Counted from the stretch's first letter, positions 1 through 8,528 are shown. The stretch is DNA of 35,957 nucleotides from Candidatus Cloacimonadota bacterium (GCA_021736135.1 JAIPGO010000036.1:1-35957); one strand, 5' to 3'. A program made the numbers and translations. Notes: generated from the letters alone by a model not told the origin.

Positions 1-76
1 TTATTAATTCATACAAGAACTCTCCCTCAAAACTTTTTAACTCTAATCTGCTTAAATGATTAGCGTGCTCTTTCAT
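1..76 (-). CDS. 5' end of an unidentified gene, cut by the window edge
   Basis: Reading leftward, two tandem ATG codons (79 and 76) follow a CAGGAGG ribosome binding site at 81-87. The second ATG gives a 4-nt spacing like that of the next gene, so 76 is preferred. The frame stays open for 25 codons to the window edge and starts MKEHANHLSRLELKSFEGEF. The peptide is hydrophilic with no signal sequence. I do not recognise a family, and too little is present to assign a function. The clean ribosome binding site is the main reason to believe it. It lies downstream of and co-directional with the M28 peptidase gene. Confidence 0.45.
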   Translation of the reverse strand, partial: MKEHANHLSRLELKSFEGEFLYELI

Positions 77-130
77 CATGCCTCCTGGTGCTTTATTAAT
101 AAGATAATCAACCCCAGGGGACATATGTCA

Positions 131-2959
131 CTATTTCAATAAGACCATTTTGCTGGAAACTGAAATTCCGTCAGCTTGTAATTTATAGAAATATATACCG
201 CTGGCAACGGGATTCCGGCTGTCATCATCACCCTGCCAGTTGAGCAGGTGTTTTCCGGATACATAATAACCTTTCGCCAGTGTTTTCACTTTCTGTCCTT
301 TCAGGTTATAAATATTAAGGCTGATCTCCGCAGCCTGCGGCAGTGCAAATGAGATGGCTGTCTGTGGATTAAAGGGATTAGGATAATTTCCATATAAGCT
401 CGGATAGATCAAGGCTAAGTTTTCATCATTGATCCCCGTTTCTTCACCCATAAATCCCTGCAGAAGCATGGAATAAAATTCCCGCACGTCATCTGACTGC
501 ATATAGTAAAGCGGGAAAGCCAGCAGAGCCGTTTTACTGATGCCATTATCCTGGCAAACTGCTACATTCCTGCCGTTCATCATCCCGAAATTGGTACCAT
601 CTTCGTAATTGCTTTCCCAGATATAAAGTGAATCAGCACCGGGAGTCGGCGAATAGGTTTCAATGAAGGGAAGATGGTTTTCAAAATAGGCAATAGTCTT
701 TACCGGATCGACTTCTATCAGCTGAAAAGCAGTAGCGAGAGGCTGTGCTCTTAGAAAACGGGCATTCTGGGAATAATCAACCTGTTGAATTCCAAACATC
801 CGGTTTGCCGGATGCTCTTCCTCAAAGGTGCAGGGGAATTCCGAACAGTCAAAGAAATCATTGATGACTCGGAAACCGCTCAATACTATATTACCACCCA
901 GTTCCTGATATTTTTCCAGAGCAGGCAGGAGTTCCGGCATACCCGGTAAGGTTGTGCTCCTGTCTTGAACCAGTATAATTGTGGAATAGGTGACCAGTTC
1001 ATAATCGGGTAAAATTCCTGCAATTTCCAGATCGTAAATATCCGGTGCAAATCCTGTGAGTGCCGACTGATAGAATTGCTGCCATTCGGCAGGATCAGGA
1101 TTTCCGAAACCCGCACCCAGATCTAAGGTCAGGTCAACCAGTAGAATCCCCTGGTCCAGGGTTGCCATACGCGAAATAACCTCAGAGCTGGCATCACCGG
1201 AATTGCCATCCAAATCTATTGCCTGCGTATAATAATGATAATAAACCAGGGGTAGAATATTATGATCCATATATACAGTATCAGAAACCAGGGAAATATT
1301 GATCATACTGAATTCAGTTTCAGTCTCAGCCCTGCGGAAGATATTATATCCTGCCAGGTCGAGTTCCTGATTTGGTGTCCAGGTAAGGATTATATCTTCA
1401 GTTGCCGGAGCTGCACAAAAGTTCTGAGGTGGTCGCGGTAGCGATTGCGGCATTATTACCGTTTCGGTTATAAAACTTTCAAAACCATCTGAAGTTATTA
1501 CTGATACTCCCAGATATGCCATAATGTTTTCAGTCAGTCCGGTAACCGTGAAGATCGTATCTATAGCAGTAAATTCCTGCTCATAAATTCCGCTTTCCGT
1601 GCCGGCATAGATCTTATATTCCTCAAATTGAGGTTCTGTTGACTGGTTCCAGCATAATTGTGCCGAAGTGCCGTCACCTGTATCATAAACAGTCATATTT
1701 TCCACCGAAACCGGGATCATATCCATGGTGAGTAACATAGCGCAATCCACTTTTGTGATCTCGGTGCAGTAGTCAATATCGCAATTATCGATGATATCAT
1801 CCATAGAATGATACCAGGGACTGAATTCTGTTTCCAGAAAATATACTACCGGAAATCCATTAACAAAAAAAGAATAACTGTCTGAGGAAGCACTGTTTTC
1901 ACCCAGATATCCCATGCTCAAGGATGAATATTGTGGAATCAGCTCCTGGCTCAGTTCTCTCAGATATTCATATCCCGTATATTGCACGATGTTCATCATC
2001 CAGTTTTCCGGAGATTGAGTATTATTCGCGATCATGTCATTATTAAGGACGAAATCGATGTTTGTTCCCATTTCGGCTAATCCGGAAGCCAGCACGAAAC
2101 TGCCCCATAAACCAACCTCCTCAGCAGCAAAAGCACAAAAAGCAATGGTATTCCGCGGCTGGTAACCGCTTTCGGATATAACTCGTGCCACTTCCAGCGC
2201 AGCAGCAACTGATGAGGCATTATCATCTGCACCCGGCGCTCCCAGCATCGGATCTCCGCTATTGACGATCGAATCGTAATGACCACCCATCAATAATACC
2301 CGTTCGGGGTGTACTGTGCCAATAACCTGTGCCAGAACGTCATAATGGTCAGTATCATCAATTATAAATTCCGCCAAACCTGAATCGTAGCCGTAAGATG
2401 CAAATTTGTCCATTATCCAGGTAGCCACTTCTAAATGATTAGGATGAAAACAATAACGCGTCCCGAAATCCTGCAGACTCTGAATTACGCTTTCTATGGA
2501 ATCGGGATTCATCAGGGCAATTATATCATCAATTTCGTCTCTCTGCCGTAAGCTTTCCAATGGTACATGCCGTATGTTTTCCGCCCTGTTTATCTCTTCC
2601 AGATGAATGCAGCTATATCCCTGCCGTGCTATGAGCAATTGCGGATTTTGGTCATTACGAATTATAAACTTGTTATCTATCCGGCAGATCAGCCGTCCCC
2701 AGGCAGGATCTGCAGTAGTAACGCCTTCTGCCCTTACCAGGTAATATACTCCAACCCGATAATTGTAATCGACTATTTCCATTTGCCGAGTGGCTGCCGA
2801 TTGCTGCTCAATAACGAGTAGTACCTCACCTGGTCCCTGATATAGGCATCTGTCTCCCGATAAGATATCTGCCGCTTTTCCCTTAACCAGAACCGGTTGT
2901 GCAATAAGTAAACTGCTCACTATCAACAGTACAAGCATAAATAATAAATTTTTCTCCAT
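131..2959 (-). CDS. Secreted M28-family zinc aminopeptidase with Fn3-like domains and type IX sorting domain
   Basis: Predicted extracellular metallopeptidase of 942 residues. Numbering from the chosen start, residues 1-27 form a signal peptide, and about 145-415 form the M28 peptidase domain. The family's metal-site motifs are present: GGHYDS (H227), GADDN (D245/D246), AAEE (E280/E281), NND (D308) and WYHS (H384). Two Fn3-like segments follow (about 418-505 and 508-600), then a 250-residue region beginning ILLVDLTLD that resembles a GATase-like fold (inference), and finally a FlgD-like type IX sorting domain with YPNPFNPQT ending in KMVLLK. An ATG four codons upstream (2971) is less likely because the GGGAGG Shine-Dalgarno (2964-2969) sits between the two. 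M28 enzymes remove N-terminal residues from peptides, so a role in peptide foraging fits an amino-acid fermenter, but the substrate is not evident. A terminator-like hairpin lies 55 bp upstream. Confidence 0.92.
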   Translation of the reverse strand: MEKNLLFMLVLLIVSSLLIAQPVLVKGKAADILSGDRCLYQGPGEVLLVIEQQSAATRQMEIVDYNYRVGVYYLVRAEGVTTADPAWGRLICRIDNKFIIRNDQNPQLLIARQGYSCIHLEEINRAENIRHVPLESLRQRDEIDDIIALMNPDSIESVIQSLQDFGTRYCFHPNHLEVATWIMDKFASYGYDSGLAEFIIDDTDHYDVLAQVIGTVHPERVLLMGGHYDSIVNSGDPMLGAPGADDNASSVAAALEVARVISESGYQPRNTIAFCAFAAEEVGLWGSFVLASGLAEMGTNIDFVLNNDMIANNTQSPENWMMNIVQYTGYEYLRELSQELIPQYSSLSMGYLGENSASSDSYSFFVNGFPVVYFLETEFSPWYHSMDDIIDNCDIDYCTEITKVDCAMLLTMDMIPVSVENMTVYDTGDGTSAQLCWNQSTEPQFEEYKIYAGTESGIYEQEFTAIDTIFTVTGLTENIMAYLGVSVITSDGFESFITETVIMPQSLPRPPQNFCAAPATEDIILTWTPNQELDLAGYNIFRRAETETEFSMINISLVSDTVYMDHNILPLVYYHYYTQAIDLDGNSGDASSEVISRMATLDQGILLVDLTLDLGAGFGNPDPAEWQQFYQSALTGFAPDIYDLEIAGILPDYELVTYSTIILVQDRSTTLPGMPELLPALEKYQELGGNIVLSGFRVINDFFDCSEFPCTFEEEHPANRMFGIQQVDYSQNARFLRAQPLATAFQLIEVDPVKTIAYFENHLPFIETYSPTPGADSLYIWESNYEDGTNFGMMNGRNVAVCQDNGISKTALLAFPLYYMQSDDVREFYSMLLQGFMGEETGINDENLALIYPSLYGNYPNPFNPQTAISFALPQAAEISLNIYNLKGQKVKTLAKGYYVSGKHLLNWQGDDDSRNPVASGIYFYKLQADGISVSSKMVLLK

Positions 2960-3014
2960 AATGCCTCCCATTAGTTTCTATTAATTTCCCCGCCAAACAT
3001 CATTACAATGAGTT

Positions 3015-3039
3015 AAAAAAATTGTCTCCCCAAGACAAT
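3015..3039 (-). terminator. Rho-independent terminator or attenuator upstream of the M28 gene
   Basis: On the minus strand a 7-bp stem ATTGTCT/AGACAAT with a 5-nt loop is followed directly by six T residues. It is the second of two terminators after the EF-G gene and lies about 55 bp before the M28 peptidase start. It may be a back-up terminator, or an attenuator in the leader of the peptidase gene. Confidence 0.65.
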
Positions 3040-3080
3040 ATCGAAACAAAACCAGCCATAACCAGCAAAATTAGTCAAAC

Positions 3081-3107
3081 AAAAAAAAGGTGAACCGCAG
3101 TTCACCT
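3081..3107 (-). terminator. fusA: Rho-independent terminator of the EF-G gene
   Basis: On the minus strand a perfect 8-bp stem AGGTGAAC/GTTCACCT with a 4-nt loop is followed by eight T residues. It sits about 30 bp beyond the EF-G stop codon, which is textbook intrinsic terminator geometry. Confidence 0.9.
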
Positions 3108-3138
3108 CTTATAATCATCCATCATCCATTGTCCATCG

Positions 3139-5196
3139 TCAATTATTCTTCAGTATTTCTTCCTGAATGCTCATTGGCACCCGGCGGTAAGTATGAAACT
3201 GCATATTGAAATCTGCTTTACCCTGAGTTAATGAGCGCAGAATGGTAACATAACCGAATATTTCCGCTAAAGGCACATCGGCGACTATGCGGGTAAACTG
3301 TTCATCAATATCTGTTTCCTGGATCAATCCCCGTCGCTGATTAACGCTACCCATCACGCTGCTGCGGAACTCGTTTGGGGTTTCGATCTCTACTTTCATC
3401 ATCGGTTCCAGCAGATATGGCTGTGCCTTTTTATATGCTTCTTTAAAAGCGGCGATGGTAGCAATTTCAAATGCCATTTGGGAAGAATCCACTTCGTGAT
3501 AAGCACCGTCGTTGATCTCAAGTTCCACCTGAACAACGGGGAATTCTGCCAGACTACCTTTTGCCAGAGCTTTATAAAAGCCTTTTTCGCAGGCAGGCAG
3601 ATAGGTGCTGGGAATTACTCCACCGGTTATTTTTTGCAGATAGCGACTGTCTTCTTCATCCAATGGTCGTAATACCCCGGCGATACGGGCAAATTGTCCC
3701 CTGCCGCCGGATTGTTTTTTATGAATATAATTAAAGGTAACTTCTTTGGAAACAGATTCGCGGTATGCTACTTGAGGCTGTCCCGTTTCCAGATCGCAGC
3801 CATATTCCCGCCGCATGCGCTCCACGTAAACATCCAGATGCAGTTCACCCATGCCGGAAATGATTGTCTCTTCTGCTTCATCATCATAATGGGTTTTAAA
3901 GGTGGGGTCCTCACGTGAAAAGCGGCTGAGCGCTTTTGACATGTTATCAGTTGATTTCTTATCTTTGGAGCGCAAGGAGAGAGAGAGTATCGGTTCAGGG
4001 ACATATATATGCTTCATGGAGTAATGCGCATCTCCTGTGACAAATGTGTCTCCCAGGGCACAGTCAACTCCAAATAAGGCGGCAATGTCACCTGCTGCCG
4101 CGGCATCAATATCTTCCATATTACTGGCATGCAGCTTCACGAGCCGGCCTACTTTCACTTTCTTTCCTGTACTTAAATTGATTATATTCATCCCTTTGCT
4201 GATTGTTCCCTGATATACCCGCAGGTAAGTTAATTGTCCATATTGCTGGTTTTCGATCTTAAAGGCCATTGCCACCACGTCTTTCTCACGGTCGCTGGTG
4301 ATTACGATCTCCCGGTCATGATGCTCAATGTCATAAGCAACATTGGTCACGTCAGCCGGAGCCGGCAGGTAATTGATAATTCCATCCAGTAAGGCACGGG
4401 TACCGATATTTTTATATGCGGAACCGGCATAAACGGGAGTCATCTGCCTGGCTATTGTGGCTTTCCTGATTGCCATTCTCAATAATTCCACATCCAGATG
4501 TCCTTCCAGGAATGATTCCATTAGAGTATCGCAGAACATGGAAACATTCTCAAAGAGCATTTCCTGGTATTTTTGAGCATCCGCCAGCATTTCCGCTGGA
4601 ATATCTCTGATCAATATTTCCTCATTATTAGCACCCTGGTAATAAAAAGCTTTCATTGTCACCAGGTCTATCACACCTTGAAAATCATCGCCTCTGCCAA
4701 TTGGCAATTGCACAAATACAGCATTTTTTCCCAGCTTCTCATGCAGTTGCGCCACAACTTTATAGGCGTCAGCACCAGTTCTGTCCATTTTATTGATAAA
4801 TGCCATATTCGGCACCTTATGCCGGCGCATCTGCCGCACTACCGCCATCGTCTGGCTCTGCACTCCGCCTACCGCGCATAATACAAGTATTGCGCCATCC
4901 AAAACGCGCAGCGCATTCTCCACTTCAATCGTAAAATCAACATGCCCGGGAGTATCTATGATATTTATCTCATGATCTTTCCAGCTGACATTGGTTGTCG
5001 CCGATGAGATGGTTATTCCCCGTTCTCTTTCCAGTTCCATGCTGTCCATCGTGGCGCCTACGCCATCTTTACCTCGGACTTCATGGATCTTATGAATACG
5101 CCCGCTGTAAAACAGAATTCGCTCAGTCAGTGTCGTTTTACCGGAATCTATATGCGCGCTGATCCCGATATTCCTGAGCCTTTTAATATCGCTCAT
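3139..5196 (-). CDS. fusA: Elongation factor G, EFG1/spdEFG1-like
   Basis: Ribosomal translocase GTPase of 685 residues, full length for the family. The GTPase motifs are all visible: AHIDSGKTT at 14-22 (G1), GITISS near 60-65 (G2), DTPGH at 81-85 (G3), NKMD at 135-138 (G4) and GSA near 255 (G5). Domains II-V follow, including the ISGMGELHLDV stretch of domain III. Two ATGs are adjacent. The second is chosen because it sits 5 nt after GGAG, whereas the first is only 2 nt away. The P-loop AHIDSGKTT and the LCAVGGVQSQT stretch resemble mitochondrial EFG1 and bacterial spdEFG1 more than canonical bacterial EF-G, which usually has GHIDAGKTT and GGVEPQ. This suggests a lineage with split translocation and recycling factors. 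The gene appears monocistronic, with its own promoter and terminator. Confidence 0.95.
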   Translation of the reverse strand: MSDIKRLRNIGISAHIDSGKTTLTERILFYSGRIHKIHEVRGKDGVGATMDSMELERERGITISSATTNVSWKDHEINIIDTPGHVDFTIEVENALRVLDGAILVLCAVGGVQSQTMAVVRQMRRHKVPNMAFINKMDRTGADAYKVVAQLHEKLGKNAVFVQLPIGRGDDFQGVIDLVTMKAFYYQGANNEEILIRDIPAEMLADAQKYQEMLFENVSMFCDTLMESFLEGHLDVELLRMAIRKATIARQMTPVYAGSAYKNIGTRALLDGIINYLPAPADVTNVAYDIEHHDREIVITSDREKDVVAMAFKIENQQYGQLTYLRVYQGTISKGMNIINLSTGKKVKVGRLVKLHASNMEDIDAAAAGDIAALFGVDCALGDTFVTGDAHYSMKHIYVPEPILSLSLRSKDKKSTDNMSKALSRFSREDPTFKTHYDDEAEETIISGMGELHLDVYVERMRREYGCDLETGQPQVAYRESVSKEVTFNYIHKKQSGGRGQFARIAGVLRPLDEEDSRYLQKITGGVIPSTYLPACEKGFYKALAKGSLAEFPVVQVELEINDGAYHEVDSSQMAFEIATIAAFKEAYKKAQPYLLEPMMKVEIETPNEFRSSVMGSVNQRRGLIQETDIDEQFTRIVADVPLAEIFGYVTILRSLTQGKADFNMQFHTYRRVPMSIQEEILKNN

Positions 5197-5261
5197 CATT
5201 TCTCCTTGAAAAATACCCGTATTGGCATTCCTCTTCTTAAATTCTCAATTTCTTTCTTATA

Positions 5262-5289
5262 AAGATAATTAATTTTATGTGAAGGTCAA
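5262..5289 (-). promoter_or_regulatory. Candidate sigma-70-type promoter for the EF-G gene
   Basis: On the minus strand TTGACC (5284-5289) and TATCTT (5262-5267) are separated by 16 nt. They lie about 65 nt upstream of the EF-G start. The assignment is by motif and position only. Confidence 0.45.
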
Positions 5290-5398
5290 CCCATAAAATT
5301 CAGGTTGGGTGTCAATAAAGTTTTGTCGGGAGACGGGAGACGGGAGGAGTAATATAAAATGTAAAAAGTAAAATGTAAAATGAAAAACGTGAGTCGTG

Positions 5399-5441
5399 AA
5401 AAAGGAAGAGTGAAAAGAACATAAATGTCTTTTCACTCTTC
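5399..5441 (-). terminator. Likely terminator of the beta-helix protein gene
   Basis: A 14-bp perfect stem, GAAGAGTGAAAAGA pairing with its complement (5405-5418 with 5428-5441), has a 9-nt loop. Read on the minus strand it is followed by CTTTTTC. It lies 58 bp beyond the stop codon of the minus-strand beta-helix gene. The stem is strong but the T tract is short. Confidence 0.6.
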
Positions 5442-5500
5442 ACCGTTCAACGTTCACCGTTCACTGTTCACTGTTCACTATTCACTGTTCACCATTCACT
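5440..5500. repeat. Degenerate tandem short repeat (GTTCACT/C units)
   Basis: The stretch is built from imperfect units of 7-9 nt such as GTTCACT, GTTCACC and ATTCACT, running into the stop codon of the beta-helix gene. A related stretch of GTGAATAGTGAAT type occurs near 23680. There are no spacers of uniform length, so it is a simple-sequence array, not a CRISPR. Confidence 0.6.
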
Positions 5501-7070
5501 ATTTTATCATCACCACCTTACATCCGGTTCTAACAGTTCCGGCTTGCAGGCTCATTAGATATATGCCTGAGCTTATTATGTTTCCTTTGCTGTTCCGTCC
5601 ATTCCAGTTCACTAAATGTTCACCTGCATCCATTACCTCTGACTTTAAAACTTTAATAAGCTCGCCCTTCAGATTATAAACCCGCAGGTCCACTTTTTCC
5701 GTTTTTTCCAGTTCAAACCTGATGCTTGTCTGTGGATTAAAGGGATTAGGATAACATTGCAGCTTAATTCTCGCAACATCAATTATATCATTTTCGGAAG
5801 CTGGTACGGCACCATATTCCAATGCTCCCATATCAGGCGCTTCACCAACAAATTCCATTATTTCCACGACAATATGCCAGGTTGCAAGAGTATAATAAAA
5901 ACCATCTGTCCCACTGTCAACACAAGGTGAATTTTCCAGAAGATGATAGTCGCTATCTGCTTCCGCGACAAAAAGAGGATCAGCATCTATCACAATATCG
6001 ATACTATCAACAAAACTGAAAGAAGCAAAATCTTCAATATCACAAAATGCAAAACCTGTCCATCCTGTTAGTGCATATATTGAAGTAATACCGGTATTAT
6101 GGTAAACTATCGAATTAACTAATAACAATCCGCCTGATTCGTTTCCAATTCCGGCTCCTCCATGCGGTGCCTCGTTATTTACTATTGTCAGATTATAAAG
6201 CACAATATGTGGTGACGCTACAGTATAAATCCCACCGCCCTGAGTTCCTGAGGTATTATGATGGATCAACATATTTCCTATATCAGAATTGCAGCCGTAA
6301 AGATATAATCCTCCCCCCTTTAAATCTGCCGAGTTTTCATAAACTTCCGTCGTTTCCGTGGCAATATTATAGGAAGAGTCAATTAGAATACCACCGCCGT
6401 TACTGGTGGTGTGGTTATTATAAACTTTTACGTGATCTAAAACTACATCACAAGCCCATAGTGAGAGTCCGCCACCGCCGGAACCCTCATTACAATGATT
6501 ATAACATATTTCGGTATGCTCAATATTAATGGTGCCATTACTAAAATACAATCCTCCGCCGTTGCCACCATTGGTTGTATTGTTATAGAATTTCGAATTA
6601 TAGATATTCAAAGTGGAGCCCCAGCAATATATTCCTCCGCCATCCGAATCACTCGTATTATCTCTTATGATCAGATTTTCCAGTGTTGGTGAAGCTGTAT
6701 TAATATATATTCCACCTCCACCAATATTTGCGGAATTATATCCGTTAGTTATCGTAAATCCGCAAAGTTTTGCCGCACTGGTTTCATAATTGGCAAATAT
6801 AACAACAGCGCCATCATGATTGCCATCAATGACTGTTGAATATATATAGTTCGTATCATGAGTAGTTACATAAAGCGAAGCCAGAACAATGTTTTTTCCA
6901 TTAAAACTGATATTTTCATAATAAATTCCCGGCTGAACTAAAACCGTATCGCCCATCACAGAAGCAGTAATTCCATCCTGAATTGTTCCATAATCCCCCG
7001 GAACATTGATCAAAGCCCCATTAACATAAACAATTGCCACCATCAATAAAATAATGAAATAATACTTCAT
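5499..7070 (-). CDS. Secreted right-handed parallel beta-helix protein with type IX sorting domain
   Basis: Predicted surface protein of 523 residues. Residues 1-19 form a signal peptide. About 20-95 form a conserved cap with TIQDGI, VLVQPGIYYENI and GKNIVLASL, followed by a beta-helix to about 420 with recurrent GGGIY/GGGLY turns typical of Pmp-like or choice-of-anchor-Q proteins. The last 85 residues are a FlgD-like sorting domain with YPNPFNPQT, ending in CKVVMIK. The start ATG follows AGGAGG with 5-nt spacing. No catalytic residues can be assigned. Such folds bind or cleave polysaccharide or act as adhesins, so function is open. The N-terminal cap closely matches the two caps of the large beta-helix protein at 23857-27402, so the two genes are paralogous in this module. 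Confidence 0.88.
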   Translation of the reverse strand: MKYYFIILLMVAIVYVNGALINVPGDYGTIQDGITASVMGDTVLVQPGIYYENISFNGKNIVLASLYVTTHDTNYIYSTVIDGNHDGAVVIFANYETSAAKLCGFTITNGYNSANIGGGGIYINTASPTLENLIIRDNTSDSDGGGIYCWGSTLNIYNSKFYNNTTNGGNGGGLYFSNGTINIEHTEICYNHCNEGSGGGGLSLWACDVVLDHVKVYNNHTTSNGGGILIDSSYNIATETTEVYENSADLKGGGLYLYGCNSDIGNMLIHHNTSGTQGGGIYTVASPHIVLYNLTIVNNEAPHGGAGIGNESGGLLLVNSIVYHNTGITSIYALTGWTGFAFCDIEDFASFSFVDSIDIVIDADPLFVAEADSDYHLLENSPCVDSGTDGFYYTLATWHIVVEIMEFVGEAPDMGALEYGAVPASENDIIDVARIKLQCYPNPFNPQTSIRFELEKTEKVDLRVYNLKGELIKVLKSEVMDAGEHLVNWNGRNSKGNIISSGIYLMSLQAGTVRTGCKVVMIK

Positions 7071-7151
7071 CCTAACCTCCTGTATTAACTAAAAAATCTT
7101 TCGATACCCCATTAAGCAAATTTCATTCCGAAGGAATAATTATTTTCATCA

Positions 7152-7712
7152 TTAATCATTAATTGACATTTTCTTAAGTTTTTCCGGATGCCTGCTATAA
7201 TCTTTCACCAATTCTCTATATTCTTCCTTACTCAGATTAAACATTTCATCGCGCATCTGCAATTCATTATCCAGCACCCACACCCAGTAATCGGAAAAAC
7301 CCCTGCTTTGCGTTTTGGCACCGATCCCCACTGCTCCGGTTTTAATGTGAATATTCAGGCATAGCTGCAACAGGTTATCTTCGCCCTCAATTTTCTCGAA
7401 CTGCAAACCAGTCCGGAACACTTTTCCCATTTTCTTATACCTGTGCATATAATACGTTGCATATTTAGCATTAAGTTCATTAAATATCTCATCAGCGGGA
7501 ACTTTTCCCTTTTGCTGGATCAGAAAATGGAATTGGTCTTCCACTAAACACCAGCAGCATAATTTCAGCCTGGAACCCTCGATGGCAGTATTCAATTTAC
7601 CCAGATAAAAATTATAATCTTCCTCGTCTAAGAATAATTTTACACCCTGTGCTGCATGGTTATAAAGGTGATAATACCCATCCCGCACCAGCTCTTCTTT
7701 ATACTCTTCCAT
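7152..7712 (-). CDS. Y1-transposase (RAYT/IS200-like) family protein, apparently catalytically degenerate
   Basis: A 186-residue protein with the Y1_Tnp layout: an N-terminal DGYYHLYNH strand, a core WCLVEDQFHFLI strand (54-65), then KYATYYMHRYKKMGKVFR (83-100) and a C-terminal helix. Family members normally carry an HUH pair in the core strand and a nucleophilic tyrosine in a YIHLNPVRAG-like helix. Here the HUH position reads Q60-F61-H62, so the first histidine is missing. The aligned helix LCLNIHIKTGAV (117-128) appears to have cysteine where tyrosine is expected. The start at 7712 is chosen because GGAGG lies 5 nt upstream; the ATG at 7724 lies before that site. A palindromic repeat element sits just upstream at 7791-7968. 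It may be a domesticated or decaying transposase. Confidence 0.8.
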   Translation of the reverse strand: MEEYKEELVRDGYYHLYNHAAQGVKLFLDEEDYNFYLGKLNTAIEGSRLKLCCWCLVEDQFHFLIQQKGKVPADEIFNELNAKYATYYMHRYKKMGKVFRTGLQFEKIEGEDNLLQLCLNIHIKTGAVGIGAKTQSRGFSDYWVWVLDNELQMRDEMFNLSKEEYRELVKDYSRHPEKLKKMSIND

Positions 7713-7790
7713 ACTTACCTCCATAATAAATCAAATTTATAAAATCCCACTCACACAGCAAGAGTATTCTTTCTCAGGATTGGGAAGTAA

Positions 7791-7968
7791 TAAACCCATT
7801 TTGTGCAGTAGGATTTGATGAAGAGTAGTCCCGATGCATATCGGGATGAGTACAGAAGAGTTAGAGAATTTTTATGAATATTATTTTTATATTTATGAAA
7901 ATTATCTAACTCTCTCTGTGCCAAAATCTTACTGCTATTCACAAATTTCTACTGCACAATATGGGTTA
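7791..7968. mobile_element. Palindromic MITE/REP-like element, copy 1
   Basis: The ends form an imperfect 24-nt inverted repeat: 7793-7816 matches the reverse complement of 7944-7967 at 21 of 24 positions. The interior holds a second long inverted repeat (about 7857-7880 with 7891-7915) and the small hairpin TCCCGAT-GCAT-ATCGGGA (7829-7846). The 20 bases at 7791-7810 recur exactly, in reverse complement, at 35633-35652, and the interior recurs in inverted orientation at about 35416-35487. No coding capacity is credible. It lies about 80 bp upstream of the RAYT-like gene. Confidence 0.75.
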
Positions 7969-8518
7969 AAATAGAACCGTTTCACTGCCTATCGAATTGA
8001 GACGTAAGGCAGGTGCCACTATTACGGAGGTCATCCAATTATAAGAGACTATTCAATCTAAATATATATCACATAAGCTTAATATAAAAATCAGGAAGAA
8101 AAAGTGCAACTTAATTGTCCTTAATCTCAGTTAAGGAGAGTTGACAAAAATAATTTTTCGGGGAAATTCTGGGAATATTATTTAGTCCGTAGGACTTATC
8201 TATTTGTAGAATAAATATCACATACAGGGAAAAGAAAAAAACCAGAGACACCTTTCTTGATGCTTTATAAATGGCATCAACTTGAGCAGTATTTGTCAAG
8301 AAAACACTAAAGGAGCAATGTTATTAATATAATTCACTAAAAGTTATTGAAAAGTGGTAATTGAAAGTGAACAGTCTCAATTATAAGCAAGATGGAATCA
8401 ATAGAGTAACGATTTACAGAAAGGCTTTTAGAGAAGCAGTTCAGGCTTAATTAATAAAATTTTACTTTACACTAAAGCTATCTCGTAAAGGGTGTAATTA
8501 TTAGATAATAATAATAAC
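7969..8518. other. Gene-free stretch upstream of the carboxyltransferase genes
   Basis: AT-rich DNA with no ORF supported by a ribosome binding site. It contains only short hairpins (AGTCC/GGACT near 8190 and TGATGC/GCATCA near 8260). No convincing promoter was found close to the start at 8529. It may hold a leader or more decayed repeat DNA. Confidence 0.5.
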
Positions 8519-8528
8519 AGGAGTGCTT

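Noticed and set aside
5440-5500. Possible CRISPR array
   Set aside because: Units are 7-9 nt, degenerate and without spacers; no cas genes nearby.
7751-7942. 63-codon minus-strand ORF
   Set aside because: Overlaps the palindromic repeat element, which explains the open frame.
8111-8299. 62-codon minus-strand ORF
   Set aside because: No ribosome binding site and no recognisable features; lies in AT-rich gene-free DNA.
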